Shown piece by piece: positions 62,779 to 64,000 of a stretch of DNA of 64,000 nt. The translations under genes and the position numbers were made by a program. The stretch lies in contig JBKHDT010000004.1 of NCBI GenBank assembly GCA_046541195.1, positions 1 through 64,000 of the forward strand, given 5' to 3'. The notes beneath the pieces were generated by a model. That model saw nothing but the letters and a program-made list of their open reading frames with translations, was not told where the DNA came from and did not search any database. The DNA comes from JBKHDT01 sp046541195 (GTDB lineage: Bacteria; Pseudomonadota; Gammaproteobacteria; Halothiobacillales; Halothiobacillaceae). Positions within the stretch are counted from its first letter, which is position 1, and each line of letters starts with the position of its first letter.

Positions 62779-64000
62779 ATGATCTTCCGTTTCCCGATCG
62801 TCATCATCGACGAGGACTTCCGCTCGGAGAACGCCAGCGGACTCGGCATCCGCGCCCTGGCCGAGGCAATCAAGGCCGAAGGCGTCGAGGTGCTGGGTAT
62901 CACCAGCTACGGCGACCTGTCCTCCTTCGCCCAGCAGCAGAGCCGGGCCTCGGCGTTCATCCTGTCGATCGACGACGAGGAGTTCGCGCACGTGGACAAC
63001 GATGACGAGGCAGGCGTGATCAAGCAGCTGCGCGCCTTCGTGCAGGAGATCCGCTTTCGCAACGCGGACATCCCGATCTTCCTTTACGGGGAGACGCGCA
63101 CCAGCCGGCACATTCCCAATGACGTGCTCAAGGAACTGCACGGCTTCATTCACATGTTCGAGGACACCCCCGAATTCGTGGCCCGCCACATCATCCGCGA
63201 GGCGCGTGCCTACCTCAGCTCCCTGGCGCCGCCGTTCTTCCGGGCGCTGACCGGCTACGCAGCCGACGGCTCGTATTCCTGGCACTGCCCGGGCCACTCC
63301 GGTGGCGTGGCCTTCCTGAAAAGCCCCGTCGGGCAGATGTTTCACCAGTTCTTCGGAGAAAACCTGCTGCGGGCCGATGTCTGCAATGCCGTCGACGAGC
63401 TGGGCCAGCTGCTGGACCACACCGGCCCGGTGGCGGCCTCCGAGCGCAACGCCGCCCGGGTGTTCAATGCCGACCACCTGTTCTTTGTCACCAACGGCAC
63501 CAGCACCTCCAACCGGATGGTCTGGAACTCCGCGGTCGCGGCGGGCGACATCGTGGTCGTTGACCGCAACTGCCACAAGTCCATCCTGCACTCGATCATC
63601 CTCACCGGGGCGATCCCGGTATTCCTGATGCCCACGCGCAATCATTTCGGGATCATCGGGCCGATTCCGAAGGCGGAGTTCTGCATCGACAACATTCGCC
63701 GCAAGATCGAGGCGCATCCCTTCGCGCAACTGCCCGCGGACGACAAGCCCCGCATCCTGACGCTCACACAGTCCACCTACGACGGCATCCTCTACAACGT
63801 CGAGGAGATCAAGCAGGCGCTGGACGGCGAGATCGAGACACTGCACTTCGACGAGGCCTGGCTGCCCCACGCGGCCTTTCACGACTTCTACGGCGACTAC
63901 CACGCCATCGGCGCGGACCGGCCGCGCTGCCGCGACTCGGTGATCTTCTCGACCCAGTCGACCCACAAGCTCCTGGCCGGCCTGTCGCAGGCCTCGCAGA
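62779..64000 (+). CDS. PLP-dependent Arg/Lys/Orn decarboxylase, N-terminal 407 codons (cut by window edge)
   Basis: A fold-type I basic amino acid decarboxylase. An N-terminal receiver-like wing domain (IFRFPIVIIDEDFRSENASG) leads into the PLP core: CPGHSGGVAFLKSPVG, FVTNGTSTSNRMVWN, VVDRNCHKSI and the Schiff-base Lys in STHKLLAGL at about residue 397, near the window end. Substrate preference among arginine, lysine and ornithine cannot be read from this part. ATG 62779 matches the family start; an in-frame ATG 62710 inside greB is less likely. It may contribute to polyamine synthesis or acid/osmotic stress response. Confidence 0.93.
   Translation, partial: MIFRFPIVIIDEDFRSENASGLGIRALAEAIKAEGVEVLGITSYGDLSSFAQQQSRASAFILSIDDEEFAHVDNDDEAGVIKQLRAFVQEIRFRNADIPIFLYGETRTSRHIPNDVLKELHGFIHMFEDTPEFVARHIIREARAYLSSLAPPFFRALTGYAADGSYSWHCPGHSGGVAFLKSPVGQMFHQFFGENLLRADVCNAVDELGQLLDHTGPVAASERNAARVFNADHLFFVTNGTSTSNRMVWNSAVAAGDIVVVDRNCHKSILHSIILTGAIPVFLMPTRNHFGIIGPIPKAEFCIDNIRRKIEAHPFAQLPADDKPRILTLTQSTYDGILYNVEEIKQALDGEIETLHFDEAWLPHAAFHDFYGDYHAIGADRPRCRDSVIFSTQSTHKLLAGLSQASQ

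Overview
The window is about 64 kb of GC-rich, densely coding DNA from a gammaproteobacterium. The gene order leuC-leuD-leuB-asd-fimV with a divergent LysR gene, plus GlnRS, MltD, GreB and class 2 PyrD, is typical of that class. The glycine betaine transporter ProVWX and a lone hypE suggest a salt-tolerant relative of the Chromatiales/Ectothiorhodospiraceae, but the genus cannot be fixed from sequence alone. No tRNA, rRNA, CRISPR array or insertion sequence was seen.

Layout. 1-16.2 kb is mostly housekeeping: fimV (cut by the window edge), asd, leuB, leuD and leuC on the minus strand; then, on the plus strand, a LysR regulator, ferritin, gamma-glutamyltransferase, a GT4 glycosyltransferase, a SAM methyltransferase with a regulatory domain, a PerM/AI-2E permease and glnS.

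16.2-49.4 kb is a signalling island with almost no metabolic genes. The plus-strand half starts with four overlapping or closely spaced signalling steps: a PhnD-like binding protein, a hybrid histidine kinase with an HPt domain, a REC-PAS-GGDEF-EAL response regulator, a FIST sensor protein and a second hybrid kinase. These are followed by an LsrG-like monooxygenase-fold protein and an iron-type alcohol dehydrogenase. The minus-strand half holds a membrane chemoreceptor, a soluble multi-PAS chemoreceptor, a hybrid kinase with a c-type haem motif and a FixL-like PAS domain, two giant tandem GGDEF-EAL-CZB proteins, a PAS-GGDEF-EAL protein and a CheB-CheR-PAS fusion. No CheA, CheW, CheY or DNA-binding response regulator is present. 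The visible outputs are therefore cyclic di-GMP turnover, receptor modification and phosphotransfer, not direct transcription control. The recurring inputs (haem or PAS, zinc-site CZB, FIST, periplasmic binding protein) suggest a hub that adjusts c-di-GMP to redox or oxygen state and to small ligands.

49.4-64 kb returns to ordinary genes: a small membrane protein, comEC, gloB-mltD-hypE, the proV-proW-proX operon, two short uncharacterised genes, pyrD-greB and the first two thirds of a PLP-dependent basic amino acid decarboxylase that runs off the end.

The strongest leads are the possible dual-haem kinase (31782-34565), the PhnD-to-c-di-GMP relay (16222-22719), the FIST-kinase-dehydrogenase module resembling the Pseudomonas Erc ethanol-response genes (22716-27287), and the paired CZB proteins that share the same zinc-ligand substitution (34701-43474).
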